Part shown: positions 9,566 to 17,981 of the stretch, piece by piece
How positions within the stretch are numbered: the first letter of the stretch is position 1
How the letters are laid out: each line of letters opens with the position of its first letter
Origin: Spongospora subterranea
Lineage: Eukaryota; Endomyxa; Phytomyxea; Plasmodiophorida; Plasmodiophoridae
Direction of reading: 5' to 3'
Assembly: GCA_900404475.1 (NCBI GenBank)
Contig: OUQQ01000306.1
Span: 1-23,489, forward strand
Length of the DNA stretch: 23,489 nucleotides
Notes under the pieces: model-generated
What the model was told of the DNA's origin: nothing
The model's input: the letters and a program-made list of their open reading frames with translations, nothing else
Databases searched by the model: none
Program-made: the position numbers and the translations under genes

Positions 9566-9811
9566 ATCTCACCATTAAACAACCTAAAATATCTATTTAG
9601 CATCTCTCCTGTTTTCATATTTACTTTGTATGCCACCCTAATGATTCTTGTTGAAGAGGCGGTTGGCAATTTTGTGAAATTTGATAGTACATGATGATTC
9701 TTTGCCAATAACGAATTTTTAGATTCATATAGTCAAGGATAATAGTTAGTAATGAATGTATTAGAAATTTGGATATACCATTATAGTTACGATAAATCGG
9801 CAGCGGACGGA

Positions 9812-10537
9812 TTATATTAGCTTTGGACGACTCGTCCAAAAACCCGATTGTGAAGGAACTGCGATCGGACGGAAGGCCGATTGCCGCACGGTGGCAGCCC
9901 TTGCCGGAGGGACAGAGGCAGGAACGTTACTTTGTTTGTTGGCGAACGTCTGCGCCAACTTGAACTCTATTCCTCTCATACGCCATTCCAGAACGTAGAC
10001 CATATCGTCTTCGAGAAGTCTTGCCGATTTGTAGACAAATTTGTTAACAATACGTGCATCGGCGGCCGAGAATCCGGCGTGCTGAGCGAATCTCCTGCGG
10101 AACGTCTTGATCCATCTATAGAGTTGAACTAACCGCATTAAGACCATTCTAGGAAACTCATCGCCCATCTTCAATTCGAACTCTGATAGCAGAGTGTGCA
10201 GCTCGGATTTTAGTGACGGGATCATGTCCATCTCGTCGTCCTCATCGACTTTATAACATTCGTTAACAAGACCCCAACGCTCTTCCGGACTCAGCGAGTG
10301 ACATTGGTTGAACGAAAGCTTAAAGGCCTCCATCTCCTCAGGTGCTCGCTCTAGTAAGGATTCAGCATCGATATTTTCATCGGCCAGATTCTGATCTTGC
10401 CGAATCGCCTGGATTCGGTGGTTTAGTAGATGCATACACTGTGCTTGGCGCTCTTGAAGGCGTTTGATCTCCTCGTTCAACTGCTTGACTTCATGATCGG
10501 CAGCGATCGCTTCCGACAGGGTCGTCGTGGCCATCAT
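9812..10537 (-). CDS. Intronless unknown protein with N-terminal coiled coil
   Basis: A single open frame of 241 codons starting with two ATGs (10537 and 10534). The second has purine at -3 and G at +4 and may be preferred. The first 60 residues have heptad-like leucines and charged residues (EVKQLNEEIKRLQERQAQ) typical of a coiled coil. The centre is acidic (DEDDEMDM), and the next part is a Arg/Lys- and aromatic-rich helical region (RLVQLYRWIKTFRRRF). The tail is Ala/Pro/Ser-rich. No signal peptide or membrane segment is seen. It lies tail-to-tail with PPWD1 (246 bases apart) and downstream of citrate synthase on the same strand. I do not recognise the family. Lack of introns stands out among multi-exon neighbours. 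Confidence 0.75.
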   Translation of the reverse strand: MMATTTLSEAIAADHEVKQLNEEIKRLQERQAQCMHLLNHRIQAIRQDQNLADENIDAESLLERAPEEMEAFKLSFNQCHSLSPEERWGLVNECYKVDEDDEMDMIPSLKSELHTLLSEFELKMGDEFPRMVLMRLVQLYRWIKTFRRRFAQHAGFSAADARIVNKFVYKSARLLEDDMVYVLEWRMRGIEFKLAQTFANKQSNVPASVPPARAATVRQSAFRPIAVPSQSGFWTSRPKLI

Positions 10538-10871
10538 CCGTTTGTCAAAAGCAAGTATTTATAGTATTTAAGTTGCCGTAAACACCACCGCAAACTGCGC
10601 GGGTCAGTTGGTCAATTTGCGAACCGAAACTGTGACCGCTTCGGAGCTTTGAGATGGTCGACCCGAATTCGGGAGTCGCGGACTTCGGTCATTAGCGAAG
10701 GGGTTGCGCAAAGCCGTGGCGCCTGCGGAAGCAGGTCACGGTGTTGACAATTGTATTTTCACTGTTGAAGCTATTCGTGTTAATAAACCGTGAAATGTAT
10801 GCGTTATTCAAGATGTAACGCCGGCGAAGCATAACTATATTGATATGGTAATATGCCTTTTGAGAGTAATC
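10538..10871. other. Intergenic: 3' flank of citrate synthase and promoter of the unknown coiled-coil gene
   Basis: No coding frame is seen. It contains a 12-bp perfect palindrome around an EcoRI-like core (10662-10673) and an imperfect GC-rich hairpin at 10714-10741: outer and inner five-base-pair stems separated by an internal loop, closed by a GGAA tetraloop. No tRNA B-box could be found. Confidence 0.5.
10714..10741. other. Possible RNA/DNA hairpin with GGAA loop
   Basis: CCGTG (10714-10718) pairs with CACGG (10737-10741) and CCTGC (10722-10726) pairs with GCAGG (10731-10735), leaving a 3/1 internal loop and a GGAA tetraloop. It lies 130 bases past the citrate synthase stop, so it may be in that 3' UTR or in the promoter of the next gene. 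Function is unknown. Confidence 0.4.
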
Positions 10872-12935
10872 TCAGGGAACTGCAGATGATGCAAATCGTC
10901 GCTTTGATTCGGCTGAGATTTCGCTAACTATACCAGAGTCTGCAGCTACTTCTGGGCGCTTGTTAATGTCTACATAATCACGCGTATCGGCTCCAACATA
11001 AACTTGACGTGGACGGATGATGCGATTTTCAGGATCATCCATGAATTCGAACCAATGTGCCAACCAGCCAACGGTCCGAGGAATTGCAAATAATACGGGA
11101 AACATATCTGTTGGGAATCCCATCGCCTACAGCTGGCCTGAGAAAAATGCCACACAATATCTGAAGTTCTAACCTTGTAAATTAGACCGGAGTAAAAGTC
11201 CACATTGGGATAAAGTTTGCGTTTGATGAAAAACGGATCAGCAAGGGCAATCTTTTCTAATGCTATGGCTACCTCGACCAGAGGTTCGCGTCCTAAAATT
11301 TGAAATACTTCTTCGGCAACCTGTCGAATAATCCTCGCCCGTGGGTCGTAGTGTTTGCTGTTGCAAAGTTGATGTTAGTATAGAATCATTGTCAAAATTC
11401 CAACACATACTATACTCGATGCCCCTGTAGGAACGAAAAACATAAAAAACGGATCGTGCAACTCCGAATTGTACACTTACAAAACCCATCAAAATTACTT
11501 TGCGAGACTTTACATCTTCAATGAATTTGGGGACGTTTTCCACTGAGCCAATTGATTCCAACATTCTTAACACTGCCTCATTCGCCCCTGAGAAAAATGT
11601 CATCCAATACTCACAAAGTGTAAAAAGCACTATCAACCTCCATGTTTTGGCCCATCTGTGAACATTCGCAATCAGAAGCCGCACGAATAGTGATCTTCCA
11701 GCCAAACATACATAGTGCTCCTGCAGCTCCGGCAATACAGCTGTACACATCCACGCCGCCCGAAGCGAGATGACGCATCGCCGAGGTCGAGCAATTTAAC
11801 TCATGTTCGGCATGAAGGATGAATAAGATATCAAGCGCACGGGCCAGACGTGGGTGCGGTCGATAATTAGGATTGCTCAATTGATCTAGCATGTACATGA
11901 AATTCTCGGAGTAGTTTAGCCCAGCATTTGTTGGTTGAACGTAGGGACTGAAAAAATGATTAGCGCTTCATAGGAAATCAGCACCCATATTACCGTCCAA
12001 TACGATGACGATATGCAAATGCTGCAATCGTAGGCATTGTGCCCAGAATGCGGTGAATTTGCTTGTTTCGGATCTTGACGGTATCATAAACATGTTGTCC
12101 TTGTAAGGCAGGATTTGCCTAGGAATGGCTTTATGCACTAAACCAAGCAACATAAAGATGGTTTACCTCAGGATGCAAAGTTGACATCGCGCTAATCTAT
12201 TCCAAGCGATCATTATAAAAAGGGACCCGAAAACAATGATTCTACCGTCGATATCAGCATGCCCATAGGATGAGCGTTGTAACGAAACGACTTCATCATT
12301 CCGGCAAGATCTTCGTGGATGAATGTGTGCCGAAGAATGCGGGTACTAAAGTATTGGAGCTGGTCTTTGGAAGGTAACGAGCCATATATCAATCTGCAAA
12401 GCACGTACATCAGCTAGAAATCTATGGTAGAGAACCAGAATCACATACAAGTACGACACCTCCATGAAGGTGGACTTTTCAGCCAATTGTTCAATAGGAT
12501 ATCCACGGTATGTCAAAATACCTTTATCACCTAAGGGAAATTGCGAGTCAACTTTCTGCATAGAATACCAGGTTTAGACTCTGAAAGCGTTGATACCATC
12601 GATATAGCAGATTCTGGAAGTTGCTGAAGACGTGTTTAAGTACCCAGGATCGTAGGACCTGCCGTGGTGGGTTTGGAAAAGACATTGAATGAAGAGATGA
12701 ATATGTACCGTAAGCCAGTTGGATCGCCTTCAACTCCCTTGATTTTATTGATGTCCTCGGCTTTGATAGTATTGTGCTTGATCGGAATTACGAACGTTTT
12801 GCCCGTGCGGTTATCAGTGACCGAAAGGGAGTCCTTGGTGTTAGCTGGCTGCACATTTTTTTCACTGGTGGTAACTTGGGCTTTGGCGCCTTCCGGCACA
12901 ACATGCCCGATTACACGACCAAGTCGTGTGGACAT
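10872..12935 (-). CDS. CS: Citrate synthase, peroxisomal/bacterial type, with PTS2-like N-terminus
   Basis: Twelve exons on the minus strand: 12935-12709, 12658-12597, 12530-12449, 12393-12246, 12196-12167, 12118-11994, 11947-11712, 11655-11638, 11587-11481, 11424-11411, 11357-11174, 11126-10872. The product has 495 residues. It catalyses acetyl-CoA + oxaloacetate to citrate. The catalytic triad is intact: His308 (GPKHGGAN), His347 (GFGHRVYK) and Asp403 (NVDFYSG). The family motifs [15 protein letters not shown] and [13 protein letters not shown] are present. The sequence resembles plant and Dictyostelium peroxisomal citrate synthases rather than the canonical mitochondrial enzyme. Residues 4-12 (RLGRVIGHV) fit the PTS2 pattern R-L-x5-H-[hydrophobic], although Leu/Ala is usual at the last position. 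The C-terminus (SAVP) is not PTS1. The start is the ATG at 12935 (A at -3). An in-frame stop lies upstream. Introns are 46-66 nt. Three exons are only 30, 18 and 14 nt. Confidence 0.93.
11411..11424 (-). other. 14-nt microexon of citrate synthase carrying the second catalytic His
   Basis: Acceptor ctacag and donor gtatgt enclose 14 bases that encode GHRV and two bases of Tyr. The residues belong to the invariant GFGHRVY motif of citrate synthases, so the exon is required. Skipping would shift the frame. Flanking introns are 56 and 53 nt. Confidence 0.88.
11638..11655 (-). other. 18-nt exon of citrate synthase carrying the catalytic His
   Basis: Bounded by cacag/ and /gttgat, this 18-base exon supplies the end of a Tyr codon and the residues GPKHG. 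Phases 1 in and 1 out agree with both neighbours and the family motif is restored exactly. Because it encodes the catalytic histidine, skipping it would keep the frame (18 = 6 x 3) but remove activity. Confidence 0.85.
12900..12923 (-). other. PTS2-like peroxisome targeting nonapeptide of citrate synthase
   Basis: Codons 4-12 of the citrate synthase encode RLGRVIGHV, spaced as R-L-x5-H-V. PTS2 signals lie within the first 30 or so residues of peroxisomal matrix proteins and are read by the Pex7 receptor. The terminal Val in place of Leu/Ala is the only departure. Plant peroxisomal citrate synthases carry a PTS2 at the same place, which supports the reading. Targeting is not shown by sequence alone. 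Confidence 0.6.
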
Positions 12936-13059
12936 GGTTGCGGCTGAACAATCGCTCGACTTTGCGATCAAGCAATTGCGAAAGTCGTGTTAAACGGGTT
13001 AACTGACAAAAATACTGTATTCACAAAAACGTAGTGTTGTGGGAGATAAGTTACAACTT

Positions 13060-14043
13060 ACAGTCAACTTACCAGTCGGCCAGTCCGCGACTTGGGAATC
13101 ACCCGCAAGCGTAACGCACCGCAACCTCATCCCAGTGACGGGCATCACTGACAATCAGACAATCGGTATCTTGCAGTTGGGGAGCGGTGAGGAGGAGCCC
13201 GAGTCAAGGTGGCAATAGGCTGCAGCCAGTAGAGAAGCTAACCGATAGGAATTGTATCCATGCATGACTGTGTGCCAGTCTACGTGAAAAAATTGTTCCA
13301 AGGACTCCAGGGATTCAATGCGCAATCGCCGCCTCCGTGAGGAATCAAACGCTGTCAAAAATTGCCATGATCGTCTTCACGAAGCACCATCTCGCTCAAA
13401 ATAAATTCACTCTTTGATTTTCCCATCCATTAAGATCGAACCGATGGGAGCACCACAAACCCAATGATGTTGGACGTCGATGAGCCCTCAAACTGACGGG
13501 TGATTTTCTGAATGTTAAATCCTGAGCAAAAAGGTGTCGTCTGAGCATGCCTAAAGAACAACAAAGTCGCAGTTTTTTAAGTAATCGAATTCAATCAAAT
13601 GCGCATAATGTGTATTTTTGAACAAAATGCCAGGTTGAAACTGGCTATCAATCAGAAGCACTCCATGCGTCCTAAAAGCTTGGGAAAGTCAATCATTTGA
13701 TACGGGTATGACACCCTGAACTCTCAAAGAAAATTCGCGATGCATTTCTAGATTATTCCACTGCGAGTGCGTCGTATGAGCTTTGGAATTTATGTGTGCA
13801 CTTCTGAGGGGTCAGGCTCGAATCCTACTGAACATGGTATTGCTTCACCAATCACAGCCGTGGCACTTCCAACGTTGTCGATACTAAACTCCAGCATTGA
13901 TATGGACGCAATTCTGCTAAAAAAATCAAACTCGGTGGATGAACAGGATGCAGTAAAATATCAAGAAGCACACAATTCACACGTACACTAATTTGAAAGA
14001 ATTTTCGAGGGCCCAGCAAAGCTAGAGTAGCTGTTGGTTTCAT
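13060..14043 (-). CDS. Unrecognised multi-segment minus-strand gene, exons not resolved
   Basis: Several minus-strand open segments read like protein, each bounded by plausible splice signals: about 14043-13981 (MKPTATLALLGPRKF), about 13911-13806 (MLEFSIDNVGSATAVIGEAIP) after a tttttttag acceptor, about 13671-13552 (HGVLLIDSQFQPGILF) after cttttag, about 13555-13440 (FNIQKITRQFEGSSTSN), about 13355-13155 (ESLEQFFHVDWHTVMHGYN) and about 13168-13097 (CLIVSDARHWDEVAVRYACG), followed by a gtaagt donor near 13070. I could not connect them in consistent phase. It lies between citrate synthase (downstream, same strand) and the PFK homologue (divergent). Family unknown. It might be a real short-intron gene or a decayed one. 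Confidence 0.35.
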
Positions 14044-14206
14044 ATACCCCTGGTTTGACTTATACGTGTTTCGACTTTCGACCACTTCAGGACTGCAGCC
14101 TGCAGGGAACAGCTCAAGTCTGGATAGACCAGTTGGAGGAACTACGGAGTTATGTTGCCGACATTGTCACCGCAATAGCGTCATTTGGACTAGTTGACTG
14201 TACAAG

Positions 14207-15913
14207 ATGGATATTCGGTCGAGCGTGTTGGCAATATTGGTAGCTGGTTCACCCGCGCCTGGCATCAATTCGGTAATCTCAGCAGTCACGATTGAGGCGA
14301 TCAATAGCGGCTTGGGTAGGCCCAGTTGGCATCCCATGTGCTTTCCACAATTGAGTTTTCTGTGTTCAAGATGTAATTGGCATCAAATGGGGATTCAAAC
14401 GTATCAGGACCGGAGAAGCGGTGGACTGCGTCGTACCATTAACTTATCCAACCGTGTCTTCCATCCATTCTCAGGCTGGATCCATTCTTTTTACCAGCAA
14501 GTCGGGACTTCTAATTTGACAACGAGCGATGCAAATCTTACAGTCAATAGGGCCCAGCTCACTTGTAATCAAGAAGTAGATAATGTTCTACGTTCATTGG
14601 AGCATTTACGTGTGCGATATTTGGTCACAATTGGTGGTGTTGATACTGCCCATTCTGCCCATTTACTCTCGAACGCGGCCTCGACTGCTTCGTTCCCTCT
14701 TTCGATTGTCCATGCACCGAAAACTGTTTACAATGATCTTCCGGTATTCTGACAATTTGCAAATATCTGCACTTCTTCCTTACTCGGCGATTTTCAGATG
14801 CCAGCAGAGTGCATTACTTTTGGTTTTACAACAGCTCGCGATTACGGTGTTTCACTTTGCCAAAACTACAAGTGACTGTTTTTTTGTTGGCTGAACTGCT
14901 TTTACACTTAATTTTCATTTCAGAGTCGATGCGAAAACTTTAGGGCGATGGTATATCATCAGCGTTATTGGTCAGCGTGCAGGTCATTTAGCCGAAGGCA
15001 TCGGCAAGGTAATTGTTTCGGTTAAATGTTTACTCAGATAATGACTGCTTGCATTGCAGGGAGCTGCAGCGACTGTGATCCTCATTCCCGAAGAATTTAC
15101 TGAAGGAAAATGCACTTTCAAATCCATGCTGGACATTTTGGAAGCGTCGATGATTAAACGACTGGCAACGGGGCGCGATTATGGTGTCATCGTTAGTTTT
15201 TTGCTCCCATCGGTTCGAACAAGTCACATAAGCCATTCACACAGATTTTGACCGAAGGAATCATCAGCAAGCTTCCCGAATCGGAAGTGGAATCTCTGTT
15301 TGGTAGTACGACTGCTGGGTATGTCTCTGCTGGAGTTATCTCATGAATTGTTTTCCAATACCGTATCTAGTTACGGAATGCTGGCCAAGACAGCGCGCGA
15401 CCATATCGTTGATCGCCTTTCCAGAAAAGGAATCGATCTTACAGTTTGTAATAGCAGCATCGGATCCGAAATTCGGTCAGCGCCTCCCAACTCTGCTGAT
15501 ATTAACTTGGCGAGGTTTCAATTGATTTTCGCGTTTTTTAAGCATTTCTAAGTTTTTCTTCTAGGGATTTAGGTATAGGGTGTTATTTTTAGGTGTCAAA
15601 ACATATTCGATTAGCTTTCATAGGATATGGGGCTGCTCGATATCTTCTCTCTGGAGGCACCGGGGGAATGGTTTCGCTTCGAGGAAGCAACATCGTAACA
15701 CTCGATCTTGAGGCGAACAAGAGTGGTCCTATGGGTGAACATCCGATCCGTCTCGTAGACATGTCTAGCGGATCCTATGAAGTCGCCGTGAAGTATCAAA
15801 TCCGCCTGAAACGTTCAGATTTAGACAACGCCGATCTGTTGAAGGCTATGACGAACATCTGTCATACCGACCCGGAATCGTTCATTCGGGAGTTTGAACA
15901 TATCGCCTGCTAA
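14207..15913 (+). CDS. PFK: 6-phosphofructokinase homologue (PPi-type family) with substituted catalytic residues
   Basis: Nine exons: 14207-14315, 14371-14743, 14798-14871, 14924-15008, 15060-15191, 15245-15318, 15371-15514, 15565-15572 (8 nt) and 15624-15913, about 429 residues. Phases agree everywhere except inside exon 2, which needs one extra base near 14504 or a 44-nt intron at 14454-14497. Family marks are SPAPGINSVI, the GRWYIISVIGQRAGHLAEGIG block, IPEEF, GRDYGV, and RLVDMSSGSYEVA near the end. This is the lineage of bacterial PFKs with GGDDT and PKTIDNDLP. Here the key positions differ: TSR is TSK80, GGD is GGV127, PKTIDND is PKTVYND (Tyr157 for the catalytic Asp) and MGR is IGQ203. 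Phosphoryl transfer from ATP or PPi to fructose 6-phosphate therefore looks doubtful, and it may be a regulatory pseudoenzyme or a decaying gene. The start has a strong context (aagATGG) and gives the usual family N-terminus. Confidence 0.85.
15565..15572 (+). other. 8-nt microexon of the PFK homologue
   Basis: Acceptor cttctag and donor gtatag enclose GGATTTAG. With the neighbouring exons it spells R-D-L-G-Y-G, which matches the conserved RDLGYGA motif of the family, and the phases (2 in, 1 out) agree. Flanking introns are 50 and 51 nt. Without it the frame is lost. Confidence 0.85.
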
Positions 15914-16529
15914 GTGGATTTTGTCAGCACCGTCCTCGCAGTTTGCTTACTGATTAAATCGTGCTTTATATACGAGATTATCTCGTTTCTTTTGTATTAA
16001 ATTTAACGCGATGCTGGGCTTGGGCAGCCATTCAGCATTTTTACAGCAACAATATCGTCAACCGCGTTTAGAGTCTACAATTCTTAGCATTTTATCTGAA
16101 ACGTCGCCATTGAAGAACCTCATGGCCGTTCTGACGAGATCGCTCGCTATCGACCAGCAGCCAGCGAACTACCGTAGCTTCACTCGTCCAACCAATGAAA
16201 AACACCGTTGTGAAATGCTAATTTGCCTTTAGACGGACGGCGCTTTTCTACAGGAATTTGCCAAATGACCATTCCCGAATCTCGACAGCCCTTTGCCGAA
16301 TGATCACGTGCTGATTAATCTGGCGACTGGAATCGGTGCCTGGTTGCGCACAGCTTAACGCACGTTTTACAGTTTACATTCGTTTCACAGTTCAAATCAG
16401 GCCGCGCCTGCGTAATGCGTAATCGATCGTTACCGATTGACCCCGAATAATCAGTGACGCAATTGTGGTCGATTTTGCATTGGACTAATTTGGTGATCGA
16501 CTCCATATCACATCACTAATACCCTGTTA
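15914..16529. other. Intergenic: PFK 3' flank and UBX gene 5' flank, uncertain ORFs
   Basis: A 73-codon plus-strand ORF (16011-16232) and a 63-codon minus-strand frame (16315-16506) are open but I see no family or strong codon character in either. The first could be an upstream exon of the UBX gene. If so it does not obviously encode a UBA domain. No RNA gene is seen. Confidence 0.4.
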
Positions 16530-17778
16530 ATGATGGGGTCGGTGCTGTCCTTGTTTTGGCGGCCGTCGGTCCCCGACGGGTACGAGCCGGTCTCGCCTTG
16601 GGACGCCACCCAGACCCGGTTTCGGGCTGAGTCCGGTCTGGGCCAGGGGCACCCGGCCTTGTTCCAGGGATCGCTGACAGACGCCATGAGACAAGCCGCT
16701 GAAACGTCCAAGCTCCTGGTGATATATCTTCATTGTCCTCATCATCAAGATACCGATATATTCGTTCGGCAAACTTTGACGGCTATGGAAATTATTCGCT
16801 GCCTGGATTCCGATTTTGTTTTCTGGATGGAATATTTTCTAAAACCCGGTATTTGTGTTGCCTCTCTCAACTGACATCAATTTTTTTATTTGCTTAAGAG
16901 GCTCATGCTCTTTCCGGTGTTCTCTCGGTAGAATCGTTTCCTTTCCTGGCGGTTGTGTACCCTGATGGTCAACGACAAAGCAGTTTAACAATTCACGCCA
17001 AAATCGATGGATTCATTGGTCCGGTCCAATTGCTCACTAAACTTCATACAGTCAAGAACATTTTTAATTATTCGTTCGTCAGCCAACGAGCTCAACAAAA
17101 TCAGCATGCGTCAGTTGTACTTATTGGCTGCGTTGATCCTAGGTTGACTGATTTTAGTTGTATAGAGAAGTGCGTTCATTGAGAAATGAACAAGACCTCG
17201 AATATATGGAGGCGCTAGAGAGAGATCGATTACGCCTAGAGCAGTTACAGAGAGAGGCTGATGATGAACGTGAACGAAAACAAATAGAGCTTGAAAAGGA
17301 ACAGTCCAAAGATCAAGAGATTGTTAGTTGAAATACTCTTTTAATTTGCTGTTTTTATCGATACACTGGCAGGAAAGGCGCAATGTACTGTTCCGGAATT
17401 TACCAGTTGAGCCAGATTCCGATCAGGTCCATGTCTATATGTCCTTCACCAAGTTTCTAACATTGTTTTAGCCTGGGGTCATTGCTATTCAAATTCGCAT
17501 GAAAGACGGAAAGAAACTGCAAAGAAGGTTTAAGGATTGCGATTTGGTTCAGGTTGGTCAGGGTTTAAAACAACATCCGGTTCAGTTATTCATTTAGTGC
17601 TGTTCAGGATGTCTACAGCTTCGTTCTAGGTAGCGACACAAAATTGAACCTGTCAAACTTTATATTGGTCTCCAGCTTTCCCCGTGTTGTGTATAATAAT
17701 CAATCACTTACCTTAATTTCTGCCAATATACCATCTCAATGCCTGCTTTTCATCGATGAATCTGGCCATTTCAAATAA
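16530..17778 (+). CDS. UBXD8: UAS-UBX domain protein, UBXD8/FAF2-like Cdc48/p97 adaptor
   Basis: Six exons: 16530-16848, 16899-17109, 17166-17322, 17373-17426, 17472-17552, 17608-17778, giving 330 residues. All phases agree. Intron 1 ends in an AAG acceptor. The first half is a UAS (thioredoxin-like) domain with the FAF2 pattern GHPALFQGSLTDAM, LLVIYLHCPHHQDTDIF and, in exon 2, VESFPFLAVVYPDG. A charged coiled coil follows (LERDRLRLEQLQREADDERER). The C-terminus is a UBX domain (IAIQIRMKDGKKLQRRF) with the SSFPRVV loop: the FPR motif contacts Cdc48/p97. FAF2 proteins are about 445 residues with an N-terminal UBA and a membrane hairpin inserted in ER or lipid-droplet membranes. Here both are missing unless upstream exons exist. 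Likely role: recruiting Cdc48 to ubiquitinated clients. The UBX tail and UAS make the call firm. Orthology to FAF2 rather than FAF1 rests on overall layout. Confidence 0.88.
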
Positions 17779-17779
17779 A
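17774..17779 (+). promoter_or_regulatory. AATAAA hexamer overlapping the UBX stop codon
   Basis: The stop TAA (17776-17778) lies inside aataaa. If used as the polyadenylation signal, the 3' UTR would be very short, about 15-30 bases, consistent with the convergent WD40 gene ending only 203 bases away. No other AATAAA is obvious before 17981. Confidence 0.4.
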
Positions 17780-17981
17780 GTATTCCTATTGTAAGTTTAA
17801 TTGCTGTGGCTTCATCGTTTATCATGTATTGTGCAATTATTTTGATACAAATGCCATTCACAGTTGTAATAGATCAACCTTATTGTCTGATGTCTAATGT
17901 TTTGTTCTAAGTTGTCGAGAAGCGTTCTATTATCATAGTGACAGTGGTACTGTCGCAATCTAAATCCTTATATTCATATTC

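Noticed and set aside
10600..10745. tRNA or small structured RNA gene
   Set aside because: Hairpins are present but no A/B box promoter, cloverleaf or known RNA consensus could be found.
12531..12596. Shorter citrate synthase intron ending at tatgcag (near 12556)
   Set aside because: That acceptor gives the wrong phase. The cttag acceptor at 12531 restores the conserved [15 protein letters not shown] text exactly.
12936..12971. Upstream extension of the citrate synthase N-terminus
   Set aside because: The upstream codon is TTG, not ATG, and an in-frame TAA lies just before it. The ATG at 12935 places the PTS2-like motif at residues 4-12.
13767..13991. 74-codon plus-strand ORF as an N-terminal exon of the PFK homologue
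   Set aside because: The PFK start at 14207 already gives the complete family N-terminus, and the minus strand over these bases looks at least as coding.
17110..17165. 23-nt intron in the UBX gene (from 17143)
   Set aside because: Far shorter than other introns. The donor at 17110 gives a 56-nt intron in correct phase.
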